NCBI GenBank assembly: GCA_028564675.1
Contig: JAOVVO010000276.1
Coordinates: forward strand, 1-64,000
Reading direction: 5' to 3'
Origin: Onchocerca lupi
Taxonomy: Eukaryota > Nematoda > Chromadorea > Rhabditida > Onchocercidae
Length of the DNA stretch: 64,000 nucleotides
Shown here: positions 14,201-27,300 of the stretch, in pieces
How the letters are laid out: every line of letters starts with the position of its first letter
Numbering within the stretch: the first letter of the stretch is position 1
The notes under the pieces: generated by a model
The model's input: the letters and a program-made list of their open reading frames with translations, nothing else
Database searches by the model: none
What the model was told of the DNA's origin: nothing
Program-made: the position numbers and the translations under genes

Positions 14201-17200
14201 AACATGAAAATGATAATGAAGGATAAGGAAAGTTTTCTGAATAATTACACGAGTGAAATTGAAACTCAAAATATAATTTTTACGGAAAAATCAATTGAAA
14301 TTTTTCAATTTAGTAATAAAAATTTAATGAACAATGCGGATGCTAAGACTATTGAAACAATTATTTAGCATTATCTTGGATAATTTAGGCATTGATGGTT
14401 TTATTGATTGATATTTGCTCCTAAACTATTCAACAGTACTAATGATTTATCATTAATATTGCTAGATGCGTAAGATATGATCTGCTGATTACAAAGTTCC
14501 TTGTTTTGCATTTATTTATCAAACAATTCTTTAGTCCTTAAATGCTTTCTGAAATTTGAAAAAATGACATTTATGCAAATTTTGGGAAATAACAAACCCA
14601 AGATTTCTAAATGAATTTTTTGAAGAATCAAATTAAAAACTATTAAAAGTTATTTTTCTTCAATCATTTATTTATTTTATTTACTATAAAAGGGTCGGAA
14701 ATTTGCAGTGACACAAAGAAAGCGAACTGAAAAATTGAAACATATTAAATTTTCCTAAGCATTAATTATTAAAAGATCTGATTATATATGTTTCAGATTC
14801 AAGCAACCAGCCAAAGAGTGAAATTTGAAATGAAAAAAGCTCAACAATTTCTATGCTATAAATTTGAAATTGAACTTAGCTATGACAGAAAGAAACCAAA
14901 TTTTATTTAAAATTTGAATACATATCATATGTACTAATTGCAACTAACAAAGTTTCAAAATAGGCTGGGCATGTACTAAGAATAGTATTAGAAGTGTAAG
15001 CTTTAAATTTATCAATTACGCTACTGCAGAATGATTTATACATCAAAATTTCGAAAATTACGAAGAAATGTAGACAAAAAGAAGAACAAGAAAGGATGTA
15101 TTTTGTTCCAGCCAATTACTTGAACTATGATGAAAAGGATGTTATTGAATTGATATTTCCTTTGGATTGTGAGCGAATCGATGTAAGAAGAGAAAAGAAT
15201 GTTAAAAATATTCGAAGAAATGAAGTGGTAAAATATTTTTACAAAAAGGAAAAAAATCCGAATCGTTAAAGCAAAATTTTAGCAATAAACCGCTGCAATA
15301 TACTTTGAAACTATTTTGATAAAAAATAAAAGAAAAAAAAGAAAGAAAGATAGAAAAAAGACTAAAGAAAAATTAATAAAATAATCAGAGGAATATAGTG
15401 GGAAATGAGAAATTTTTAATATAACTAATAGCTGAGCTATGTGTTAGAAATGGCCAATATAATGTTCCTAGGCTCTTTAAACGTGCTCATTCCTGAGATC
15501 AGGCCAGCGGTATATTGTCAATTGTCAATTTCGCTCTAAGGTTTTTGGGAGTAATAAATATAGCCGATATCTTATTGCGTTTTTTCAATATTATCTCACT
15601 TTGAGGAATGTTTAAAATGAACTTTAATTTTGAGATGAAACGCTTTAAATGAATACATTTCGACCAACATTTGTCAAAGTTGCCAAAGTTAATCGAAGCT
15701 TTAGAATAGCGCATATTTTATGGAAAGGAATATAATTCAAACAAACGAGAAATTTTGTTTTAAATATTTTTTTCATAACATAAAAGAAAACTATTTTTAT
15801 TGATAGAATGTAAACTCATTTTTCCATCTTAAAATTGAAGAATTGAATTGAATGGCATGAAGCGAATGAATCCCCAAGATAAACCCGGTTTTGTGAATTT
15901 ATTGAATCAAATTTCGTGAAAAAAAAGGGAAGAAAGAAAAGAAACGGCCTTTAAGTGAGTGAAATAAACAGCTCAAAATCTCACAATCTTTTACTATAGC
16001 CCATAAATTTTTAGCCAACTGGAATATTTAAAAAAAAAAAAAAAGAAAAAGAAAAAATCTGTGGAAATAACAGCCCCCCTAAAAAAAATGTGTAAAAATG
16101 AGAAAAAAAAATTGAAATATCAGAAAATCTTTAGAGAATTCGAAAATTTTTTCAGTAAATAATTTTGAAATGTTTTTGAGGATTTCGTTGAAATTTGCAT
16201 TTCTATTTTTTCCACATAAAATAACTATAAATTAACGTTCTAATATACAAATTAATACTTGACAAATTAACCTATTACCTTAATAATTTGTGCTATTTAC
16301 ATCCATCCATTATCTATAATTAAAACTTTCTTCTTGAAATTGAATTAGCATTAAAAAAGTTTAGGGAAAGTTCATCACAAAAAGGAAAAGAAATATTACA
16401 AATGCTCCTTGCAAGTTTTGATAAGAGGTAAACGATGCTTAAAAATATGAAATGTGAGAATTAAGAGAATAAATTTTGAAATTGATTTTGAAATTAAAAA
16501 TAAACTTTCAGATATTTTAATTAATATTACTCAGCTATGCCAGCAGTGTTTTTACATATTATCTGAAAAATGAATCGTATTTATTATAATAAATCAAATA
16601 ATAAACGAGGAATGTATAAACAATACAAATGTTTGATATAACAGTTATAGATAATTGTTTTGAAAAAAGAGAAGAAAAAAATAGCGGAAATTTTGAGGAT
16701 CGATCAACTTTATCGAACTTCATAAAGGAAAGGGAATTAATTAATAATAATCAGAAAAGCTGCTTAGATTGAGTGCAAAAAATAGTATTGAAATGGCTAA
16801 GCAAAATATCTTTTTCCCCATCAGTTCGTCATCATATTGCAAGATAAAACGTATCTGGTCGAATGATAGAAGAATGAGATGATGAAAAGTAGAGCAGACT
16901 AGCTTAATTTGATTTTTCGACTTCTTGCAGATTAACTTCAGTTCTCATAATTCACTGAAGGCACAATCTTTTCAGTAAACATTGAAATGACCGCAGGATT
17001 TCTTAATTTGTTTCAATTCGCATAATTTTTTACTTTTAGAAAAAGATAAAATGACGAAAAACAATGTTTTCATAAGGTTTCATCTTAATGCCGAAAGATT
17101 TAATTAATATCTAATCTTGGAAAATATTTTAAAGAGAAGAAAACTAATATTAAGAGATATTCAGAAGTTGGCAGTAATACTGTCAACTAATCTTTCTTTG

Positions 17201-18609
17201 CAACGAGTCAAAGAAATATATTGAAATACTATCAGTCCAGCGTAGAACTCATCAAATTGCTATTTAATTAACCTTCAAAATGATGATCACTTTTAATTGC
17301 CATTAATGCTGTGGTGCTAAGTATAAAATTTCATGAACGATTTTTTCCAGAAAAATAGATTATGACCATCTTTAATTTACAATTACTGTAATGACCGTAT
17401 AAGATAGGTACTGTTATCAGTAAATAAACTAACAATCACAGCCATTTACATTTAATACTATTTGGCTCGAAGTTGACGTTTCAATACAACCAAATGTCCT
17501 ATGTGTCCTATACTGATTGGTTCATTCATAGTCTTAGTGAATTTGATTGAAATTTTTAAAAAATTTAAACACTTTAAATTTTTAAAAAGTTTAAATCGAA
17601 AAAACGAGATATGAAGTTTTGTTAGCTGACAAAAAAGTTATTTGCAAAAGACAAATATAAAATTATAATATTTTTCAAATGCTGCAAAATTTCTTTGAAC
17701 TTAGAAAGCAAATGAGATCGAAAAAAAAAAAAAAAGAAGTAAATAGAGTGACAATGTTTGAAATATAAAATAAAAAAAAAAAAAGATTGAAAGAAGCAAA
17801 AATTTCTCGTTTTTCGATTTGCGTCATCCAGCATTAAATTATTTGCCAAGGATATTCCCAGAACAAGTGTGAGCTGATAATCTTTCCCATATGACCTTCA
17901 ACCTTAAATTCTTCTCTACATATCTTTCATCGTGTCTCTCATTTTTCCTCGTCTCTTTCCTCTATGCTAGTCTCCATTTAGATGCAGAAATTTGAATTGT
18001 TCCATTTGAATAGTTGTATAGAAATGCTCAAAAAAAAAAATCTCTTCCTCAAATATTTAACTCTGAGATCTAATAATACATTAAGTTACTTACAGTAGTA
18101 AATATTGCTATCAAAGATTAGAAAAAACTGAATGACAAGTACCATTTCAGTGAATTCAACAATGATTAAATCAGTCTCTTATAAAGTTTCTTCGATTATT
18201 CCTTCTTTCATAAAAGAAGTGAAACAAACAAACATCGTCGATTTATTGATATTTTGTCATCTTTCATATTTTGAAGTGCTATTGCCTTTGATAATTCATT
18301 TGTTTTCAAATCCTTCCACTTCTATTAAATTCCTCTCTCTCTCCTTGAATTTCTAGAAATACATAAAATTGATAAAAATGAAATTTTGATTATTTTACAG
18401 GATAATAATAAGATATGTATGATAGCAACGAATCGAACCAAATTATTATTTCAATAATGAACGATATTTTTGTGAATGGGAATTTTTTGAAAAAAATGAA
18501 AAAATTGTTTAAATAAAAACAATTTTAAAATAGCATTAATAGATTGAAATTGGATCATTAAAGCAAGTTACTGGATGAAAGTTGCCTTATTATTTGCGTG
18601 AGCATTTCA

Positions 18610-19152
18610 ATGTTAATATGTTGTTTTGTTCGATATTTTGTTTGACGATTGTTTCTAATTTTAGTTTTTCTACTTCTATTTCTTTTTTTTCTGACTATTT
18701 GATGTTGAATTTTTTCTAGTTCTGTTTTTTAGTTGTGTTTTTATTTTTGTTTCTTTATTATTTGGTTCTTTTTATTATTCTTTTATATCTTTTGATTTGG
18801 TTTTTGATTGGTAATAAAGTTAGTTTTGTTTATGATGGCCGTAGTGTTATTTGTTTGCCTTTGGTTTTTATGAAATTTAATTTTTTTCTTTTTTTTTTGG
18901 TTTTTTTTATTATTTAGTATAAATATTTTTTGCGGAATGACTTTTGATAATGGTATGAAGCAGAGTATTATTAATACTGTTAATCACAAGACTATTGGTA
19001 CTTATTACATGGTTTTGGGTTATTGAGCTGCTTTGGATGGTTCTCTTTTGTCTACAATGATTCGTTTTAAATTATCTGCGTCCGGTGGTTATTTATTTTT
19101 CGGTAGTGGGCAAGTTTATGATTCTGTTCTTACTATGCATGGTGTTTTGCAT
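18610..19152 (+). pseudogene. Nuclear mitochondrial insertion (NUMT): nad4 3' end plus cox1 5' end
   Basis: The plus strand switches abruptly to T-rich, G-over-C sequence typical of a nematode mitochondrial coding strand. About 18960-19149 reads as the N-terminus of cytochrome c oxidase subunit I, with stretches INTVNHKTIGTYY, GYLFFGSGQVY and VLTMHGVL. This holds only if TGA at 19024-19026 is read as Trp (invertebrate mitochondrial code); under the nuclear code it is a stop. Upstream, 18650-18917 looks like the C-terminal part of NADH dehydrogenase subunit 4, with an SISFFSDYLMLNF stretch and a hydrophobic tail ending at TAG 18915-18917. A nad4-cox1 order is known in nematode mtDNA, so the fragment is collinear. 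Substitutions at conserved cox1 positions and an in-frame TAG in the nad4 part indicate a decayed copy. Homology stops just after the VL codons near 19149. The nad4 assignment is weaker than the cox1 assignment. Confidence 0.85.
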
Positions 19153-20458
19153 GATGGAGCATCAGTTTCGACAAAAACAAGTTGCCTTAGTTTTATAATT
19201 TTTTCAAAAGAAAGCAAACAAATTTTGAAACAAATTTAATTAACTATCGACTTTTCGGAACAAATTTTATTGGTGATTTTCAAAGAAATCCCGAAAATTC
19301 TAAGGAAAAGTGAATGAGAAATTTATTTACGAGACTATTTTCAAAATTTCATTTGTAATTTTATTTTTACAACTTTTCTTTTTTTCCATCTGCTTTATTG
19401 CACTGCAAAACACAACAGTGATGTTTTGCAGAAAATTTAAATTACTAAAGAATAAGAAATTTTTCACCTATATTTATTTTTAAAGTATTCAAATTGTAAA
19501 AAGCATTCAGATAGATTTCAGTCCTTCCTTCGTGCATTTCCTTGTGTGTTCTATATTAATCCTACAAATTCAAAATAATTATTTTACTTGATGGAAATTC
19601 AAAGTATTCATTTTATTTAGTTTATTTATTAAATCTGAAACAGCGTATTGTTCTCTCAATTGAACTTTTAGTTCATTGTACGTATAAAATAATTTATTGC
19701 ACATAGAATTCTCTCAGGGTTTATAGTAGCTTTTGTTATTCTATTTTAGAAATAACCTTTGAATTTTGAATTTTTGTATCCAGAATTTCTATTAAATGTT
19801 TCAATATTTATTTGCTTTTTGTAGAAAATTTATACGAATTTATATCACCACCTTGTCCGATTTTGTTAATGTAACTGAGCTTGAAAAGATGATGAATTTA
19901 CCAGCTATTGACAGTTTGAAATTTTAATGATCAAGTGATTTGAAAACTCTTTTTGAAGAAATAAAATCTTCAATGAGAATTATCCGTTTCTTTGGGATTA
20001 TCTTTTCGAACATACATGTATGAATGAATGTATACGTCAAAGTTTTTAGAGACTGGAAATTCTTGAAAAATTGTCCAAAAAACTTGTAAATCCGACATCG
20101 ATTTATTTTTTTCAAGCTGTAAAAATATTATGAAAAAATATCGGTAATAATATTTCCATGCTTTTTAACCACCAGACAAGTGTATCAGCTCTAATATTTG
20201 CTCAGTAAATCAGAATCATTTATAAATAAGTCATCGTTAAAATTAATATAATTATTTAATTCTGCTCATTTTGCGAGCCAAACAGAACATAATTTTTCAC
20301 GAGACTGGCTTGCTACAGTGATCGATCATTGCAGACGCTATATAGCATCTTTAGAATGAATATCATATAATTCTGAAATGATTTTCGCATGTCAGGAAGA
20401 TATTCGAAAACAAAAAATTCACATTAAATCTTCGAATTCAAAAGTCAATCGTAGAGCC

Positions 20459-20523
20459 ACGCTGTATCATCACGTTCTATTCTTATGACACGCTGTATCA
20501 TCATCACGTTGTATCCCTACGAC
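20459..20523. repeat. Two-copy tandem repeat, about 31-34 bp unit
   Basis: The unit beginning ACGCTGTATCATCA occurs twice back to back, at 20459-20489 and 20490-20523. The second copy has an extra ATC and a few substitutions. No coding role seen. Confidence 0.8.
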
Positions 20524-23077
20524 GCTCTCACTTCATAAAGAAGCAAAAAAATCATCGGAATATACATTATTAGATTTGTAATGTCCATATATAATTGGCA
20601 GTAGTTATAATAAAATGCTAGTTCACCCTCACTCTTTTTTCAAAATCTCTTGAAGTGTCCATTAGATCATACGATTTGGCCTTTGGCCTCTCCAGCGACA
20701 ATTGTTGGCTTAAGCCTTAGTGAGTGAGGATGGATTTCGAAAAATGCTCAATAATGTAATTCATTGTCGAAATAGCTGCTAGATAATTATTTCTTCGAAT
20801 GAATTCGCCCTTTATGCTATACTCATAAAGCAACCAGCAGAAAATTATGAGTTATCTTAAATTCAACTGCAAATTCGTCATAAAGAGAAAAATATCATTC
20901 AATGATGAAGAATTTTATATTTCAAAATAACCAAAAATTATAATTTTCATGATGGAATGTGATTTCAATATTTGATTTTAAATTTAATATTATAAATTTA
21001 AGCAACCACTTGAATTTAAATTTAGATTCAATCAAAGTTGACTTGGAATATGCTTTCATGATGAAGATTTCAAATTATAATGGACTGACATTACAAAATC
21101 AAGTAGCAGAATTAATTTAATTACTAATTGGCAATCAACAAAGGAAATATAGCGGAAAAAGAATGAATGATAATTAGTGATAAAGTGATCGGTATATACC
21201 ATAATTTTGCCAAAAATATTCTGTTCTAACTTGTCCAACTGAAAGCTAACTTCAGACTTTAACTGCAGGATGAGTTATCAAATTGGATTGTTGAAAGCAG
21301 TCATCTCTCTGACAGCAGAGACAAAACTCTGAAAATTTGGAAAGAACAACTGATTTCTAAACTGCATGCTTTGTCATTTGAAAAAAAAAATTTTTTTTTC
21401 CTAAAACAACTCCTTTTTTTAATGATGAATTTTACTCAGTTGTTCAATTATTCTCAAATATCATTTAAATCATCCTGTTATTTCGTGCTTTGACATGCTC
21501 AATTTCTTTTGTTTCTATGATGTGACAATAAAATGAGAAAATATTGACGAAAAGAAGTGATTCTTGTGTAAAAATGGATACTAATGCAATCTAAATATAA
21601 TATCATTCACTGTCAATTATATCTTTAGTGATCAAAATTTAAGCTTTTGCAAATGCAAAATTAAATAAATGCAATTTTTTCGGAAATTGATAAAAGAAAA
21701 GAATTTTTTATATTCGAAAATTCGGAAAAATTTCAAATGGCAACGTGAAGCAAATCTGATAATTTGATATGATAGCATTTATTTCACGGCAAAACGAAAT
21801 AGGCTTTATTTTCAGTGTTTTTAAATAAATCCATCATAAATGATTGGGATATATGAGACCATTATGATGAAAATCAATGAGGGAAAAGGGAGAAAATGAT
21901 GAATTTATACCAGTCCTTTATCACCACTTTCACTTTTAAAAACGAACATTCATCAACTTACACCAAAGAACTGCTTTAGGATTTGGAAAAAAAAAAAAAA
22001 AAAAAAGGAAAATCAAACAATCGATCTCTTCTTAAGTATTCTATATTTATTGATGATATCAAATTTGCATACTGTAGCAATTATTTATTTTATAACAATC
22101 ATTAATGTTTAATTTTTTTAAGAAAGTTTATTGAGAAGAATTTAGTCAATAAAGACATAAAATTTTAATCGATATTTTATTAGTTTTAAGAAATTAAAAT
22201 GTATGTTGCATGAATGATAAGAGTTGTTGGAGAAATGAACAGTAGACTCTGAAGAGATCGATAAGAAGAAATGATGCGACAATATTCTAACAACTTGCTT
22301 ATTTTTTTATGTGACAAATAAGATTTGAAAAGAACGAGGTGAGGACAAAGGCATGCTAGTTGGCCAAGACCAAGCCAAACTGGTTTACTAAGAAACTCAA
22401 ACTTGTCTCGAGAATCTTCTTCCTCGGACAGATGGCGATAAGTAGCACAAATAGCCTAAAAGCTTCTTTAACTCTTTAACTACACATGTACATAGATATA
22501 ATCAATATAAGATAGACATTAATTACATTTGTCGACACGCGAGAGTGCTATTAATCCTTTGATTTAAGTCAAATTGTGAGGTCATGTTGTGAATATGGAA
22601 ATGTTATTTGAAAGGAAAAGAGATGAAATAGATGAGACATCAATGATAGCAAAATGAGCCACAAGCCACAGCAAAGATTTTTAATTCTTGAAATGAAACA
22701 ATAAAAAACTTTACGAAATTCGTCGAAATACAAATAATAATAATAATTAAAATGGAATTTTTTCGCATTAATTTGAATATATATTGAATGGGATACGTAT
22801 AGTTTGATTATACTTGTAAACAAGAATTTATGGTTGACGCAGCCACAAACATAAAATTTTGAGGATGAGTTTTTCAAAAATTAAAAGATCATTTCAGATT
22901 TATAAAGAAATTGGAAATATCAATTAACAAATTTGAAAATTATGCGTTATGATTTATATTTAGGATACATGTTATATCTCATATTATTTGATAAAGTCGC
23001 GAATTTGCAAATATTTAAGAATAAATTTGTTGAACGGATAAGTGAAACAAGAGTTAATCGTTGTTACTTGCCAAGCA

Positions 23078-23316
23078 ACGTTTCAGATTCTTCACCGACT
23101 GATTTGAAATTTTGATGCAACGTTGCATTCAAATAGATACATGTTTCCATATAGATTTATCTACTTTTTTTTTACTATTCATACCCATGACAGGTAAAAG
23201 TTAGTTGGTGGACTGATTTCTTTGACTACACTTATTTCCTACATTATTTATCTTCACACAATGTTTCAAGTTCTTCACCGATTGACTCGAAATTTCAATG
23301 CAACGTTGCATTCGTA
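23078..23316. repeat. Diverged direct repeat, two copies spaced about 182 bp
   Basis: A block of about 56 bp at 23078-23133 recurs at 23260-23316. Shared cores are TTCTTCACCGA and TGCAACGTTGCATTC, the latter palindromic at GCAACGTTGC. The copies are about 80% alike by eye. They may be monomers of a dispersed or satellite family with a unit of about 180 bp. Confidence 0.7.
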
Positions 23317-23972
23317 AGTGCGCGTGTTTAAGAACTTTCGGACTAGCTGGAGCAGACCAAGCGAAGCATAGGCTGTCAAGCTAGTACTGAATATTTTTAT
23401 TAGCAGATGCTTCCTGCAAGTATCGCTCTATCAGCAATCCGTCATTAAGCACTGATTAAACAATTTCTGAATAAATAATGACACTAAAGCTGAATAGATC
23501 AATTAGTTATGCATATAGTTGACATGCACGCAAGTTCTATGAAGGCCTATTTAATATTATAAATTGTGAGAGCATTGTCTCGTAGTGACCTCTGATTTTC
23601 GACTTGCAACAGATCAATGCAAAAATGGAAGTTTGCCAGGAAAATCTGCAGAATATTTACACTTGTTTGCACAACGGAGGGAGCAATAACCATGTAATAC
23701 AATTATTTCGAGTTATAACAAATTCAAGCAAACTCATTTCTGTTTACTTCGAATTTAATTGTAGTTTAGAACTTATCATATGTTTTTTAAGTATTTGAAC
23801 TTCTTTTTTCTTAACTTTTTAAAGAAGTTTATATTTCCTCCTTAGTATTTTCCTCATCATGGTAGTACTGATTGTTTATAGGAATTTGTGAAATTTAAGA
23901 TATTGTAATTAAACAAGGAGTGCTTTCCAGAGAAACATGATATATAAATTTATGAAATTGACATATTTTGCT

Positions 23973-24368
23973 TCAATATTTTTTACTGAACTCAATTATC
24001 ATGAGAAAAATCATTAATTCCGATCTATGCTCGAATACCGTATTCTTGTTTCCAGGATAATTAGGAATACAGTATCTTAACGCATGAAATGATGGATTTC
24101 CGACCACCGATCTTCTGGAATATTCACGGAATATTGAAATGATTAGTTCCAGTAGATATGCTGTTGAGGCAATATTTGAATATATGATATTGAGTGAGAA
24201 AAAGTTGAGAAAAGTTCTCATTTTTTTCATAACGTTAAAAAAACAATTATTAATTTTCAAAATTCCATAATTTCTCCAATATTCTTTAAAATATTTTTTT
24301 TTTCTATATAGATAATGAAAAAGTAGAACAAACTTCTTAAATTCGAAGAATTTGAAGATTTGAAACAA
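23973..24368 (-). other. Orphan open frame, 131 codons, unrecognised
   Basis: This is the longest open frame in the gene-poor left part. The first half is F/K/Y/I-rich and looks like AT-driven chance sequence. The second half, containing RRSVVGNPSFHALRYC and PNYPGNKNTVFEHRSE, has a more protein-like composition. I do not recognise a family, and no clear initiator context or splice partner was found. It may be a chance frame or a remnant exon. Confidence 0.15.
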
Positions 24369-27300
24369 TTTGAAGAATGCACATTGGAGAAGCCTGGAAG
24401 CTATACAGTTATTCTTTCTTGCAAAAAAATGAAATTGAAAGTGGGAATGCTACTCGAATAAAGATGACTTTTAGCAATTTACAGAAAAGAAATCAGTAAT
24501 TTCAGTCAAGTTGCAACTTTTTAATGAGCAAAATATTTTACATATACTTGATTTCTAAGATTTTGAGGTTGAAAAAAAACAATCGATTTCAAGTTGTTTC
24601 ACTAGTTTGTGAGGAATAATTAATCAAACAAATCAAAGACAAAAAGAAAAACAATAGCTGTATCGAATACATTGAAAGTAAAAGTGAAAGGCAGTGTGGC
24701 AAAAAATAATCATTAAGGAAGAAAGAAAGGATGAAAATATTAGAATTTCGCCATCTTGGCTGAAATTGCGGGTTTTGACTCATTTCATTAAAAATATAAT
24801 TAATATACTTCATTTATGGATACTCATTTCATTTTTCAAAATATACTCTAAAAAATACGCTATTTGTGGATTAATAGCGGTTTAAGAGTACAAAGACATC
24901 CTAAAATTAAATTTTATTATAAATAAACGATTACATAACAGTAGAACCATTTTCATTACTAAATTTCAGAATTCCTTCAGACTTTTTAACCTTAATTTAT
25001 CCTCGGATTCCAACCCAAAGTGACTTTGTCGCACAGGCAATATTCTCAGATGAATAAATCCAATATTTATTCTTAAGCCAGATGTTCAATCATCTGTAAA
25101 TAGCATCATACAACAGCTTTTGCCTTATAATGTTGTAAAATTTCATGAAAATTTTAAAATTTCAAATAAAAAACCTCATTTATTGCAAAATTGAATCGAA
25201 CTATATTTACAACGCTATCAGATAGCGCGTTTTTTCCATATTAGTGTTAATGCTTAGAAATAAATTTTTGAGCACTAAAAAATCCAAAAATACTGATTAA
25301 AAAAATGATTACCTGTCCAAAATTGAATAGTGAAAAAAATCAATAAGTGGGAAAATCGAGTTAAAAAATGATAATGCAATTGAACATGCAACAAATAAAC
25401 TGCTTCCATATTTAAAGCGAATTTCTCCTTTACATTGTAAAAGTCATATCTCTTACGTTTGAAAGTTTGAAAATACTTTTAAATTATTTCTCCCCATTCA
25501 TTTTCAAGCAATATTCTATTGCTCCACGTGAAAGTATTATTGTTGCGAAGCAATTCAGAGAACACGGGCAAGATTCATTTGAATTAAAAATAGACAAAAA
25601 ACAATTTTGAAACAACAGACAAATTCCCCAAATCAATTTGATAGATTTCACTGGCAGGTGTTAACTTTTACAAAAAAAAAAAAGGATTTTAAATCAGAAA
25701 ACAATTCAAAAAGCTATTTGTTTTTTTTCGGTGAATTTTCAAGAACTTTTTTTACACCTAAATTTCTCTAACTAATTTTGACTTTCGTTCCTTATATGAA
25801 TTTAGACGAAAAATCCACCTTAAAAATTTTCTCGAATTTTATAAAATTATCTCTCATGAATTGAAAAAAGAAGATGATACGAAATACAAGCATAAGAATT
25901 AAAATAAAGCAAAGGTTAACTCAATAAATTGATACATTGATGTTTTAATAAGTCAATATTACAACTAAAATAATTTATATCACAACTAGATATGGAGCCC
26001 GAAATTGTCAGTTTAAGTTTTCCTATTTAAATCTGCACAACTTTTCCTTTCAACTGAAAAATGCTAATTCTACAATATCAAATATAAGATAACAGTGTAA
26101 GATAATAGCTGACAATATATTAACAATGTATTAATAACAATGTAAGATAGTAACGAATATAAGATAACAGTTTGAAAGAATTTTTAATTAAATTGTTAAT
26201 CTAAAAGGAAACAATGATTACTAATGATTTCTTTTTACCAACTTCTATATCATTTTAAATTTCATCTGAAATTAAACCAGTGATATTCTATACACAGTAT
26301 CCAAACATTTTCCTTCCTTAAAATATACCCTACTTTTATCAATAGCAGATGCAGGACAGAAATCCAAGCTTCTGGTACGCACCACTTGACCATAATTTAA
26401 TTTTAATCGATTTTTTCAGTAGACATTAAGGGATATAGCATGAGAATAATATGGGCTGTTAAGTTCACTGATCAAATATAATCCTTACAAAATAATAATA
26501 CTATTTGGAATACTTATTAATGGTAATTTATAAATATTTGGGAAAAAATGACAATAGCAAACATATAATTTTTTCTGGTAATCTTTATGAAATGTGAAAA
26601 GAGAGAGAGAAAGAGATCTTCGATCTCTTTGATAAGAACTGAGATCAGATTATTCGAAGGTATGAAATGACTACTAGTTTTCTGATAAGATCAGATGTTA
26701 AATTAAACTTTATAATTTCACATGCACTTCGATTGCTCAACAAAACTTCAAATCTATAATATGTTATAAAACCATATTTATAGATCAGCCAGGAGGAACT
26801 GTTAAAACTTACCTAATTAAATTGATTCTGGTAACAATTCGATCCCAAAATGACATAACCTTAGCTCTTGCATCGTTAATAGATGCAGCATTGCTATCTG
26901 GGGAAGAACTGCTCATTCCGCGTGAAATTGCCACTGAGCATGCAATTCATCGAAACTCTAACATGCAACATTTCCAAAACATCGGGCATGGGATTTAAGA
27001 TTTTGAAAAAACGAACATTGACATTTTTATTTATATAGACTGGCTGAAGCTGGGCATACGAAGTGTGATCGCTACCCATAGACTCATAGACTTTTGTATA
27101 ATTCTTGATCTAATGAAGACCAAAAAAAAAAAAAATTTTTTTCTTAATTTCGGTATGTATGTTTTTATTAAATATGATTTAAAATCTGATGACAATGTAG
27201 CATGGTTTTCATTCATTTCTAATTGTTTTAGTACGAAATGAACTGCTTTTATTCGATTTAGTATGGATAATAATTCGAGTCTGGGTATAGATACCTTTAA

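Larger units (their letters stand above)
1..18600. other. Gene-poor AT-rich intergenic or intronic DNA
   Basis: No gene with a recognisable family was found over this long stretch. Base composition is strongly A/T with many runs of A or T of 10-20 bases, and both strands are full of stop codons. The short ATG-started open frames here (for example on the minus strand at 4538-4834 and the plus strand at 3740-4024) are rich in F, I, K, L, N and Y, as expected for chance frames in AT-rich DNA. Microsatellites and one orphan exon-like frame are listed separately. A long intron of an unseen flanking gene, or a diverged small-exon gene, cannot be ruled out by eye. Confidence 0.6.
19153..26860. other. 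Gene-poor AT-rich intergenic DNA
   Basis: No recognisable gene between the mitochondrial insertion and the retroelement relic. It contains two small tandem duplications, listed separately. The longest open frame lies on the minus strand at 23973-24368. The rest is A/T-rich sequence dense in stops. GC-richer patches near 20.65 kb and 22.35 kb show no open frame that I could assign. Confidence 0.6.

Noticed and set aside
26810..26914. Possible first exon on the minus strand (MSSSSPDSNAAS... then GTAAGT)
   Set aside because: It lies where the retroelement RNase H end would be, and the residues just before it resemble the A-T-R-G end motif of BEL/Pao pol. No partner exon was found.
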